Shown one piece after another: positions 8,604 through 17,000 of a stretch of DNA of 64,000 bases (its first letter is position 1; every line of letters starts with the position of its first letter). This DNA is from Cnuibacter physcomitrellae (GTDB taxonomy: Bacteria > Actinomycetota > Actinomycetes > Actinomycetales > Microbacteriaceae): positions 3,151,474-3,215,473 of the forward strand of contig NZ_BMHD01000001.1 of assembly GCF_014640535.1 (NCBI RefSeq). Direction: 5' to 3'. The position numbers were made by a program, and so were the translations under genes. Below the pieces are notes generated by a model. The model made no database searches. It was not told where the DNA came from and worked only from the letters and a program-made list of their open reading frames with translations.

Positions 8604-9530
8604 ATGAGCGAGACGAGCGCGACGACGGAGGCCTGGCCCGCGCTGCGGGTCGACGAGTGGACGGCGACGCGGGAGACGCTCCACCTGTGGACGCAGGTCG
8701 TCGGCAAGGTGCGGATGGCGCTGGCGGCCCCGATCAACCACTGGTGGCACGTCTCGCTGCAGGTGACCGCGCGGGGCCTGGCGACCGGGTTGATGCCGGC
8801 CCGCGCCGCCGGCGGGGAGGGGGGCGAGCTCGAGATCGAGTTCGACCTCCTCGCGCACGAGCTCGTGCTGCGGTGCAGCGACGGGCGTCGCGTGTCGTTC
8901 CCGCTTCCGGGGCTGAGCGTCGCCGACTTCTACGTCGCCGTCCTCGAGTCCCTCGATCGACTCGGCGTCGCGGTGAGCATCCGGCCCGTGCCGAACGAGG
9001 TCGAGGTCGCGATCCCGTTCCCCGACGACACCGTCCACCACACCTACGTCCCCGAGCACGCGACCGCGTTCTGGCGCCAGCTGGTGCAGGCCGACCGGAT
9101 CCTCCGCCGCTTCCGCTCCTCCTTCACCGGCAAGGTCAGCCCCGTGCACTTCTTCTGGGGCGCGATGGACCTCGCCGTGACGCGGTTCTCAGGTCGACCC
9201 GCCCCGACGCATCCGGGTGGCGCGCCGCACTGCCCCGACTGGGTGATGCACGAGGGCTACTCGCACGAGCTCTCGAGCGCCGGCTTCTGGCCGGGCGGCG
9301 GCGAGGAGGGTGCTTTCTACTCCTACGCGTACCCCGCCCCGGAGGGCTTCGCGGCGGCGCCCGTCCCCGACGGCGCCTTCTTCAGCGACACGTTCGGCGA
9401 GTTCCTGCTGCCGTGGGAGACGGTGCGCACCGCCGCCGACCCGGATGCGCTGGTGCTGTCGTTCCTCGAGGCCACCTACGACGCGGCCGCCTCCCGAGCC
9501 GACTGGCCGCCCCTCACCCGTCGCTGGTGA
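8604..9530 (+). CDS. DUF5996 family protein
   Basis: This 308-residue protein belongs to a conserved family of unknown function. The match rests on WPALRVDEWTATRETLHLWTQ at the N-terminus, then RMALAAPINHWWHVSLQVTARGL, and the later blocks KVSPVHFFWGAMDLAVTRFSG, HEGYSHELSSAGFWPGGG and AFYSYAYPAPEGF. The conserved His, Trp and Glu residues look like an enzyme active site, but no reaction is known. No signal peptide is seen. The gene is single, with 120 bases upstream. Confidence 0.85.
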   Translation: MSETSATTEAWPALRVDEWTATRETLHLWTQVVGKVRMALAAPINHWWHVSLQVTARGLATGLMPARAAGGEGGELEIEFDLLAHELVLRCSDGRRVSFPLPGLSVADFYVAVLESLDRLGVAVSIRPVPNEVEVAIPFPDDTVHHTYVPEHATAFWRQLVQADRILRRFRSSFTGKVSPVHFFWGAMDLAVTRFSGRPAPTHPGGAPHCPDWVMHEGYSHELSSAGFWPGGGEEGAFYSYAYPAPEGFAAAPVPDGAFFSDTFGEFLLPWETVRTAADPDALVLSFLEATYDAAASRADWPPLTRRW

Positions 9531-9553
9531 CCCGCGCCCGCTGGGCGCGGTGC

Positions 9554-9610
9554 GGATCTGACACTCGTGGTGACCTCATCCGCGCAGAAGCCGCCACGAC
9601 TGTCAGATCC
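9554..9610. repeat. Intergenic inverted repeat, 17-nt arms
   Basis: GGATCTGACACTCGTGG (9554-9570) is matched by its inverted copy at 9594-9610 with a single mismatch, around a 23-base loop. It lies between two plus-strand genes (ends 9530, starts 9677). There is no U-tract. It may terminate the DUF5996 transcript; see the related elements elsewhere in the window. Confidence 0.62.
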
Positions 9611-9676
9611 GGCGAGCCCGGCGGCCCGATGGCCGAGCGAGCCCGGCCGGTGGTGGCGCGCCGGTAGGCTGAGCGC

Positions 9677-10162
9677 ATGAGCGAACGCGAGCTCCCCGTC
9701 TTCACCGTCGACGATCTCGAGGCCGTGGCCCCGTTCGACGTCCACTCGTTCACGAAGGAGGACGCGGTCGACCTCGGCACGCTCGCCGTCGCCCTCATCC
9801 GGGAGCGCGCGCTCGATCTCGCGGTCGACGTCGTGCTGCGCGACGACCTCGTGTTCCGCGCCAAGCTCGGGGCGACGGGCCCCGAGAACGACTTCTGGCT
9901 CGCCGGCAAGGCCGCGGTCGCCCGTCACTTCGGTGTGCCGTCCCTGCTCGTGCGCCGCCGGTACGAGGCCGAGGGGCGCCGGTTCGAGGACGACACCGAT
10001 CCCGCGTTCGACCACTCCGTGATGCGGTCGCACGGCGGAGCCATCCCGATCCTGGTCGCCGGGGAGGTCGTCGGTACGATCACCGCCTCGGGCGAGCCCG
10101 ACGTGATCGACCACCAGACCGCCTGCGACGCCGTCGCGCTCTACCTGGCCCGCCGTCCGTAA
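9677..10162 (+). CDS. UPF0303 / heme-degrading-domain family protein
   Basis: This 161-residue protein belongs to the UPF0303 group, related to the GlcG/HbpS heme-binding fold. Typical parts are LGTLAVALIRERALDLAVDV, the FWLAGKAAVARHFGVPSLLV block, and a C-terminal HGGAIPILVAGEVVGTITASG motif followed by DHQTACDAVALYL. It has no signal peptide, so it is cytoplasmic. The biochemical role is not settled for the family. The membrane-protein gene downstream begins 9 bases after its stop and is probably co-transcribed. Confidence 0.85.
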   Translation: MSERELPVFTVDDLEAVAPFDVHSFTKEDAVDLGTLAVALIRERALDLAVDVVLRDDLVFRAKLGATGPENDFWLAGKAAVARHFGVPSLLVRRRYEAEGRRFEDDTDPAFDHSVMRSHGGAIPILVAGEVVGTITASGEPDVIDHQTACDAVALYLARRP

Positions 10163-10171
10163 CGGCTGCCC

Positions 10172-11386
10172 GTGGCCGAGGCCGAGCAGCGGGCTGAGGA
10201 TCCGCAGGTCGACGATCAGGCGCGGCTGACCGAGCGCATCCAGGACCGTCTGCAGGAGCGCTTCCAGGAGCCGATCGAGACCGTCACCCGGGTCACCGAG
10301 CGCACGCTCGCGCTCTTCCCGGTGCGCGTCTGGCGTCGGTTCCTCGTGGGCAACGGGTTCGTGCTCTCCGCGGGCATGAGCTACCAGGCGCTGTTCGCCG
10401 TCTTCGCCGGGGTCTACGTGGTGTTCGCCGTCGCAGGGATCTGGCTCGTGCAGTCTCCGGAGACGATGGAGGCGCTGATCGATGTGATCAACACCTACGT
10501 CCCGGGCCTGATCGGTGACGAGGGCGTCATCACGACGGCCGCCATCCGGGAGATCGCCACCTCCACCACCTCGGTGCTCACGGTCACGGGTCTCGTGGCC
10601 GTCGTCATCCTGTTCTGGACCGCGACCAGCTGGATCACCTATTCGCGCCTGGCGATGCGGTCGATCTTCCGGCTGCCGCGGGATGAGCGCCCCTACGTGC
10701 TGCTCAAGGCGCGCGACTTCCTCGTCGCGCTCGCCTTCGGCCTCATGCTCCTGTTCACCGCCGTGCTCAGCGTGGTCAGCACCGCGGCGGTCGACTGGCT
10801 CCTCGACCTCGTCGGCGTCGAGACCCGCGGCTGGATCCAGTCGCTCCTCGCCGGAGCGGCGGGGCTCGCGCTCGTGTTCGTCGTCGACACCGCCGCCCTG
10901 GTGACGCTCTTCCGGTTCCTCGCCAGGGCCCGCATCCGATTCAGGCGGATGCTGCCCGGCGCCTTCGCCGGGGCGTTCGCGCTGGTGCTGCTGCAGGCCG
11001 GAGGTGGGCGCCTGCTGAGCGGCGCCACGCAGAACCCGCTGCTGTCGTCGTTCGTGGTGTTCATCGCGATGCTGCTGTGGTTCCGCATCATCAGCGTGAT
11101 CGCGCTCGTCGCCGGTGCGTGGATCGCGGTCGCCGTCGAGGACCGCGGCGAGGAGCTCTACACCGAGGCGGAGCGTGCACTGCTCGAACGCGACGCGCTC
11201 CTGGTCGCCGCGCGCGTCCGCGTGCGCGAGGCGGAGGCCGCGCTCGCCGCCGCGCGGTGGTGGCAGGTCCCGCTCGCGCGCCGCCGGCTCGACGCGGCCC
11301 GCCGAGAGCTCGACGAGCTGCTGCCCGATCGCGACCGACGCGACGGTGCCGCCGGGCGACCGGCGGCACCGCAGCACGACGGCTGA
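10172..11386 (+). CDS. YihY/BrkB family inner-membrane protein
   Basis: This 404-residue integral membrane protein begins with a GTG and a charged 65-residue cytoplasmic leader. The family core runs from NGFVLSAGMSYQALFAVFAGVYVVF through about six hydrophobic segments, including LVALAFGLMLLFTAVLSVV, AAGLALVFVVDTAALVTLF and VVFIAMLLWFRIISVIALV. The C-terminal 80 residues are charged and likely a coiled coil (ARVRVREAEAALAAARWWQ). Members are widespread and often annotated as ribonuclease BN in error; their true function is unclear. Confidence 0.88.
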   Translation: MAEAEQRAEDPQVDDQARLTERIQDRLQERFQEPIETVTRVTERTLALFPVRVWRRFLVGNGFVLSAGMSYQALFAVFAGVYVVFAVAGIWLVQSPETMEALIDVINTYVPGLIGDEGVITTAAIREIATSTTSVLTVTGLVAVVILFWTATSWITYSRLAMRSIFRLPRDERPYVLLKARDFLVALAFGLMLLFTAVLSVVSTAAVDWLLDLVGVETRGWIQSLLAGAAGLALVFVVDTAALVTLFRFLARARIRFRRMLPGAFAGAFALVLLQAGGGRLLSGATQNPLLSSFVVFIAMLLWFRIISVIALVAGAWIAVAVEDRGEELYTEAERALLERDALLVAARVRVREAEAALAAARWWQVPLARRRLDAARRELDELLPDRDRRDGAAGRPAAPQHDG

Positions 11387-11411
11387 AGGGGATGCCCGAG
11401 CGAGGGCGAGG

Positions 11412-11906
11412 CTACGAGAAGAGCCGTCCGAAGAAGCCCTTCTTCTTCGAGTAGCCGGCCACCTCGAGCGCGGCGATCGCCGCATCCTTGATCTCGGACG
11501 TCGAGAACGTGTACCCGTAGGTGTTCCCGAGGTGCTCGCCCTGACGATCGGTGGTGGAGGCCGCCGTCCCCGCGCCCCACGTCCTGGTCGTGCGGGTCTG
11601 GTGGCCCCGGAACGTCGAGGTCCCGCCGCTGATGCTGAACCCGCCCGCGCCGCCGGAGACCTTCACGCCCGACTGCGAGTCCTGCTCGTCGAACTCCCAT
11701 GTGCCCTCGGCCGGATCGAGCGTGACCGTGAGGACATAGGAGGCGTCGATCAGGCCGGCGCCGGTGAAGGCCGCCCACTTGACGTCGGCGTACTTCCACC
11801 TGCCCACCACCCCCGTGGCGGTCGGGCTGAACTCGAACGGGACGTCGGGGCCGTTCAGGGACAGGACGCGCTGCTGCGCGCTCTCGAGGGACTCGGCCAT
11901 GCTCAC
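11412..11906 (-). CDS. Hypothetical protein of the WXG100 operon
   Basis: This is a 164-residue protein of unknown function and the last gene of the WXG100 operon. Its GTG start overlaps the upstream stop in a GTGA. The sequence is strand-rich (GRWKYADVKWAAFTGAGLIDASYVLTV), with a central SGVKVSGGAGGFSISGGTSTFRG and a basic tail (YSKKKGFFGRLFS). No signal peptide is present, so it could be a cytoplasmic partner or a secreted protein without a classical signal. The position suggests a link to type VII secretion, for example as chaperone or cargo; this is inference. Confidence 0.7.
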   Translation of the reverse strand: MSMAESLESAQQRVLSLNGPDVPFEFSPTATGVVGRWKYADVKWAAFTGAGLIDASYVLTVTLDPAEGTWEFDEQDSQSGVKVSGGAGGFSISGGTSTFRGHQTRTTRTWGAGTAASTTDRQGEHLGNTYGYTFSTSEIKDAAIAALEVAGYSKKKGFFGRLFS

Positions 11907-12391
11907 GCCACCCCGGCGGTCGCCTCCGACAGCGAGGACTGCACGTCGCGCAGCTCGCCCCAGAGCTCGGTCGCCTGCGTCCCGGTCGCGGTGGCGGTGA
12001 CCTGGACGAGGTCGGCGACCGCGCCGTGCTCGATCACCGCGATCCGCACGCCCTGCATGAGCGTGCCGACGCGGGGGTCGGGGTAGGAGAACTCGATGCG
12101 GAAGCCGGGACGGCCGAGCACCTCGTAGTCGTCGCGCCCGAGCTCGACGGCACCGTCGATGGACTCGACCTTCTCGGTGACCGTGCGGATGGCGTCGTCG
12201 AGCGTGTAGCCGCGGGCGAAGCGCGACAGCGCCACGACCACGTTGGGACGGAACTCGCCCTCGGGCACCGACTTGGCGCCGGCGAGCACGGTGCCGGCGA
12301 CGACGATCTCGCGCCAGTCGTCGGGCAGGTGGAGGGCGACCGCGGGGAACGCGGGGGTGTTCTCACCCGGGAAGGTGATGGTGTTCGTCAT
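11903..12391 (-). CDS. Hypothetical protein, possibly LpqN/DcrB-like fold
   Basis: This 162-residue protein lies between the long WXG100 protein and the last gene of the operon. Features are PAFPAVALHLPDDWREIVVAGTVL near the N-terminus, NVVVALSRFARGYTLDDAIRTV and RPGFRIEFSYPD. The pattern of a DGW-like motif followed by strands, a helix and strands recalls the LpqN/DcrB (Mog1/PsbP-like) fold, which in mycobacteria includes proteins near secretion genes. Unlike LpqN it has no signal peptide or lipobox. I am not sure of the family; a profile search would decide. Confidence 0.65.
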   Translation of the reverse strand: MTNTITFPGENTPAFPAVALHLPDDWREIVVAGTVLAGAKSVPEGEFRPNVVVALSRFARGYTLDDAIRTVTEKVESIDGAVELGRDDYEVLGRPGFRIEFSYPDPRVGTLMQGVRIAVIEHGAVADLVQVTATATGTQATELWGELRDVQSSLSEATAGVA

Positions 12392-12444
12392 GGTTCGAGC
12401 CTTTCTGAGAATGTGGCTGAGGTCGAGTGATCAACAGGGGATGG

Positions 12445-13518
12445 TCAGAATCCGAAGAATCCGGCCACCGAGTCGACGGCGTCGGACGGGCTGAACGAGA
12501 TGTCGAAGTTCACGCCCGCTCCGATGCCGAGAGCGGCGCCGACGTCGAACGAGGCGCTCACCTCGTCCCAGCCGACGTTCGCCTCGACCTCGGCCCAGGC
12601 GCCGGCGCCGGCGACGGCCTCGGCGCCCGCACCGACGGTCACGCCACCGGCGGAGACGCTGCCGTCGACGCCCGCGGAGGCGCCGGCGAACGCGTTGGCA
12701 CCTGCGGAGACACCGGCTCCGTCCGGACCGATCGTGGCGCTCGCGTTGGCGCCGGCCTCAGCACCGGCCATCGCGTCGGCGCTGCCGGAGGCCGTGGCGC
12801 CGCCGTTGAAGAGCTCGACCGAGCCCGAGGCGCTCGCCTCACCGCCGACGAACGCGTCGGCGCCCGCCTCGGCGTGTGCGCCGTCGGGGCCGATGCCCGC
12901 GCCCGCGGATGCGTTGGAGTCGAAGCCCGCGAACGCGTCCGCCTGGCCCTCGCCCGACGCCCACCCCGCGTCGAACTCGCCGTTCACCCCGGCTCCGGCG
13001 CCCCACTGCCAGCCCGCCTCGGCGTTCGCGTTCGCGTTGCCGTTCTCGTCGGTGGAGGTCCCGGCGTCGGCGTATCCGCTGTCCTCGAACCCGTGTGCGT
13101 ATCCGCCGCCGGACGCCGTCGGTCCGTCTCCGGTGCCGCCGCCCCCGCCGCCTCCGCCGCCGCCTCCGGCGCTGCCGCCTCCGGTGGATCCGCCCCCGGA
13201 CCCACCCGACCCGGACCCGCCGGATCCGGAGCCGCCGCCGATGCTGCCGCCGTCGGTCGACGTCTGCTCCTGCTCGTCGGCGTTCTTGGCGAGGTCGGAG
13301 CCGCCGCTCTGCAGCGCGGTCACGACCGCCTTGATCTTCGCCGTGTGAACGCTGCTCCAGTCGCTGCGGAACTCCGACGCATCCGGACCCTGCCACGCCT
13401 GCGTCTGGTTGACGCTGGTGGTCAGGGTCGACTGGATGCTCGTGAGATCCTGCGCAGCGTTCTCGAACTTCTTCGCGAGCTTGCGCAGCTCAGCGACGTC
13501 GGCGCCGTAGATACCCAT
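12445..13518 (-). CDS. WXG100-domain protein with long Ala/Gly-rich tail (candidate type VII effector)
   Basis: This 357-residue protein has three parts. Residues 1 to about 95 are a WXG100 helical hairpin similar to the upstream small WXG100 protein, with WQG near residue 42 and a shared QEQTS at the end of the second helix. Residues about 95 to 140 are a Gly/Ser linker. The remaining 215 residues are rich in Ala and Gly with alternating small and acidic or polar residues (AGAEAGANASATIGPDGAG) and end in hydrophobic VAGFFGF. Ordinary WXG100 proteins are about 100 residues, so this resembles type VII substrates with an attached domain. The tail could be a membrane-active glycine-zipper domain or a repetitive beta structure; neither is proven. 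It lies 83 bases after the small WXG100 gene. Confidence 0.82.
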   Translation of the reverse strand: MGIYGADVAELRKLAKKFENAAQDLTSIQSTLTTSVNQTQAWQGPDASEFRSDWSSVHTAKIKAVVTALQSGGSDLAKNADEQEQTSTDGGSIGGGSGSGGSGSGGSGGGSTGGGSAGGGGGGGGGGGTGDGPTASGGGYAHGFEDSGYADAGTSTDENGNANANAEAGWQWGAGAGVNGEFDAGWASGEGQADAFAGFDSNASAGAGIGPDGAHAEAGADAFVGGEASASGSVELFNGGATASGSADAMAGAEAGANASATIGPDGAGVSAGANAFAGASAGVDGSVSAGGVTVGAGAEAVAGAGAWAEVEANVGWDEVSASFDVGAALGIGAGVNFDISFSPSDAVDSVAGFFGF

Positions 13519-13601
13519 GAGACCCTCTCAACCCACCCTCGTGTCGGCTCCCGAATCGGAGGAAGGGCCCCCTCCGAGAGGAGAGAGCCCTTCGTCGTCG
13601 A

Positions 13602-13868
13602 TCAGGAGTTCGACGTCTGCTCCTGCGAGTTGGCGTTCTGCGTCGCCTTCTGCGAGGCGTCGTTCAGAGCGTTGATGACGTTCTTGAGGGCCGCGGTGTG
13701 CGTGCCCTTCCACTCGCTGCGGAACTTCTCGGCGTCGGGACCCTTCCAGTCGACCGACTCGAGAGCGCTGGAGAGCGTGGTCAGGATCTCCTGCACCTGC
13801 TCCGACTTGTTGTGCAGCTTCTTGCTGAGCTGACGGACCTGCTCGACATCGAGTCCCCACATGGCCAT
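13602..13868 (-). CDS. Small WXG100 protein (EsxA-like)
   Basis: This 88-residue helical protein has the WXG100 form: helix one (VEQVRQLSKKLHNKSEQVQEILTT by position 10-33), the turn VDWKGPDAEKF with W-K-G near residue 40, and helix two (HTAALKNVINALNDASQKAT). Such proteins are exported as dimers by FtsK/SpoIIIE-type ATPases. It has no signal peptide, as expected. A GGGAG site precedes the ATG at good spacing. It is the first gene of a four-gene unit, preceded by an 18-bp inverted repeat that also precedes the other half of the locus. The local G+C content is lower than in its neighbours. Confidence 0.93.
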   Translation of the reverse strand: MAMWGLDVEQVRQLSKKLHNKSEQVQEILTTLSSALESVDWKGPDAEKFRSEWKGTHTAALKNVINALNDASQKATQNANSQEQTSNS

Positions 13869-13972
13869 GTCTTCTTCTCCCTCTGTGTTGTGGCGGGCCG
13901 GGTGGCCCTCCTACGTTCCTCCGAGGTGATTCCCTCGTAAGAACAAGCTATTGGGGGTGGGCGGATCCCGCG

Positions 13973-13990
13973 ATGGGGAGAACTCCCCAT
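13973..13990. promoter_or_regulatory. 18-bp inverted repeat, candidate operator of the WXG100 operon
   Basis: The sequence ATGGGGAGAACTCCCCAT has 8-bp perfectly inverted arms around AA. It lies about 105 bp upstream of the small WXG100 start. The identical 18-mer, in the same orientation relative to the genes, occurs at 36325-36342 upstream of the second transcription unit of the locus. On the minus strand, 9 bases after the repeat plus a 6+17-base promoter spacing leads to TTACGA, a possible -10; the -35 is poor, which would fit an activator site. The regulator is unknown. Confidence 0.65.
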
Positions 13991-14039
13991 GCTCTCCCCA
14001 TGCCCTGCGTGAGCGGAGAATCCCTGATCAGAGCGCAGT

Positions 14040-17000
14040 TCACGAGAGGGCGACCTGGAGCTTGACCGCGCGGCCCTGCTGGATGAGGAACCCGCGGCCG
14101 GGCGGCAGGTCGGCTCGCTTGAAGCGCGGCAGGGACGTCCCGAGCAGCGAGTCGCCGTCGATGTCGCCCGGCACGAGCAGCAGCCCGCGCTTGCCGTTCT
14201 TGAAGGGCGCCGCCAGCGTCCAGGCCGACGACCAGGTGGACGTCTCGCCCTCGCCGATCACGAAGACGTCGTCGCGCAGGCATCGCTTGACCAGACGGTC
14301 GAGGGTCGACTCGAGCGGCGACCCGTCGAGGTCGCCGATGCCCTCCACCACGAGGGCGAACTGATCCGAACGGAGGGAGCCCGACTCCAGCTGCGTGTCG
14401 ACGTCGTCGGCGAACCGCTCCAGCTGATCCTTGTCGTTGATCGACAGCGCCCAGAGCGGGAGCTGCGACAGGGAGGTCTGCCGTGCCGAGACGTGCACGA
14501 GACGGATGCCCGGCGACGTGCGCTTCAGGGCCTTCGCGAGGGTGGCGAGCGCCTGGGTGCGGCCCGAGCCCGACGACCCGCCCACGAGGAACGGTCCGCG
14601 CGGGGCGATGCCCATCGGCGAGAGGTCGTCGTCGCGCACGCCGATCACCGGCCGACCTTCGGCCGAGGCGGGGAGGTCGTCGAGGGGGATCGTGTCGCGC
14701 AGACGCAGGACGGGCGCCGCCGGCGTGATCCGCTGCCGTCGCATGGCCTCGGCGAGCCGGGCGATCTCGCGCGCCTGGAGCGCGACGTTCGAGTCGGCGC
14801 CGAGCATCGCGACCTGCACCTCGTGCTCGTCGATGATGCCCCGGCCGGGAGGCGAGGTGGCCGACAGGGTGTCCTTCGGCGCGCCGAGGATGGCGTAGTC
14901 GTCCTCGTTCGCCAGGCGCAGCACGAGCCGCTTCTGGATGGTCGAGCCGAGCGACTGGGGGACCGAGTTGGGGCGGTCGCCGGTCACCACCACGTGCACG
15001 CCGACCCCGCGGCCGTCGGTGGCGATCTGCGAGAAGGCGGTGAACCAGGCCGAGTTGCCGCCGAACTCGTAGCTGTCGCGGAACGTGCCGATCCCGTCGA
15101 CGAGCACCAGGATGCGAGGCTCGTCGGGGGCGTTTGCGAGCCGGCGGTACTCGCCGATGGATCCGGCGCGGATCTCGGAGTAGCGGATCGAGCGCTCGTC
15201 GACGAGGTCGCGGAGCATGCGGAGGAGCCGGACCACGCGCTCCTCGTCGTCGCCGTCGATGATCGCTCCCACGTGGGGGAGCTCCTCGAGCATCCGCAGG
15301 CCCGACGATCCGAAGTCGAGGCCGTAGACGTGGACCGGCCCGCCGCGCGGAGTGACGGCGGCCGAGATCGCGATCGTGCGCAGGGTCGCGCTCTTGCCCG
15401 AGCCACCCGTGCCGTAGATGGCCATGTTGCCGTCGCGGTCGGGCTCGTAGAACACCGTGGGCTGGCTCTGGCTCTCCGGGAGGTCGATGACGCCGAGCAG
15501 GAGCGCCTCGTCGGTGCGGGGGTTCGGGAGGAGCGAGAAGTCGTAGACGGGGGCGAGCTCGTCGAGCCAGGGCTTCCGGGGCTCGGGGATCGACGCGAGC
15601 CTCGAGGCGCCGCGGATGCTCGTCACGAGTCGCGCGATGTCGGTCGGCCCCGGGTCGGTGACGTCGGCGACCTCGATCTCGGGCATGTCCCAGGTGGACC
15701 CGGTGCCGAAGTCGAGCTCGACGATGTCGATCCGCGCCTGGGTCGGGGCGTCGGTCGTCCAGCCGCCGGCGTATCCGGTCTGGAAGCCGGCGATCCGGCC
15801 CGGGCCGGTCTTGGCGGCGCCGCGGCCGGGGATCGACTGGTCGAAGTAGGCCGCCATGGGAGAGCCGAGGATGTCATCGGAGTCGGCGGCATCCGCCATG
15901 CGCAGGGCGATGCGCATGTTCGTGTTGGCGCGCAGGTTGTCCTTGATCACGCCCGCGGGGCGCTGCGTGGCGAGCACGAGGTGCAGACCCAGCGAGCGGC
16001 CGCGCTGTGCGACGTCGACCACGCCGTCGACGAACTCGGGCACCTCCTGCACGAGCGCGGCGAACTCGTCGACGATGATCAGCAGGCTCGGCGGGGTGTC
16101 GGGGTCTCCGGTCTTCTCGAGCGAGACCAGGTCCTTCGCCTTCTTGCGGTTGAGGAGGTGCTCGCGGTAGCGGAGCTCGGCCCGCAGGCTCGTCAGCGCC
16201 CGCCGCACCAGGTGGGGCGAGAGGTCGGTGACGAGCCCGACCGTGTGAGGCAGCCCCACGCAGTCGGCGAAGGCGGCGCCGCCCTTGTAGTCGACGAAGA
16301 GGAAGGTGGCGCGGTCGGGGCTGTGCGCCGCGGCCATGCCGAGCACCCACGACTGCAGGAACTCGGACTTGCCGGCACCCGTCGTGCCGCCCACGAGCGC
16401 GTGCGGACCCTGGCTGCGCAGGTCGAGGTAGAACGGCTCGGTGCCGCTGTGCCCCACGAGGGCGCGCAACGAGCCCTCCTTCTTGCGGCGGACAGGCGGC
16501 GACCCGTCGCGCAGGGCGATCGAGTTGCTCTCGCGCCAGCGATCGACCACCGACTCGGGGTGATCGGCGAGGTCCTTGCCCGCCAGCGCCAGGTACGAGA
16601 CCTGGCGGGGGAGGTCGGACTCGTCGTCGATCGGAGCGCCCACGTCGACCAGGGGCGAGAGCTCGCGACCGAGCCGGAGCGCGATCTCGGCCGAGACCGA
16701 CTCGCTCGCCACCGGGTAGGTGAACTCGCCCAGGCGGACCAGCCCCGTCGTGGCGTCGGCGTCGGTGGTCTCCACCGTGACGAAGCTGCGACAGGCCGCG
16801 GGGAGCTGCGAGAGGGAGGGCGCCGCCCAGATGACGTGGACGTTGGCGTCGGCGCCGCGCTCGGCGATGCGGGTCAGCCGCCCGCGGTCGAGCGGGGCGT
16901 CGTCCTCCACCACGAGCACCACCGACGGCACGATCGGATGGGGGATCTCGCGATCCTCCGCCGAGCCCAGGTCGATCGGCCCGCGGGGCTTCACGGCGTT

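Noticed and set aside
12500-13348. An Ala/Pro-rich 282-codon plus-strand frame opposite the long WXG100 gene
   Set aside because: It mirrors the Ala/Gly-rich tail on the other strand. The WXG100 domain and operon position support the minus-strand gene.
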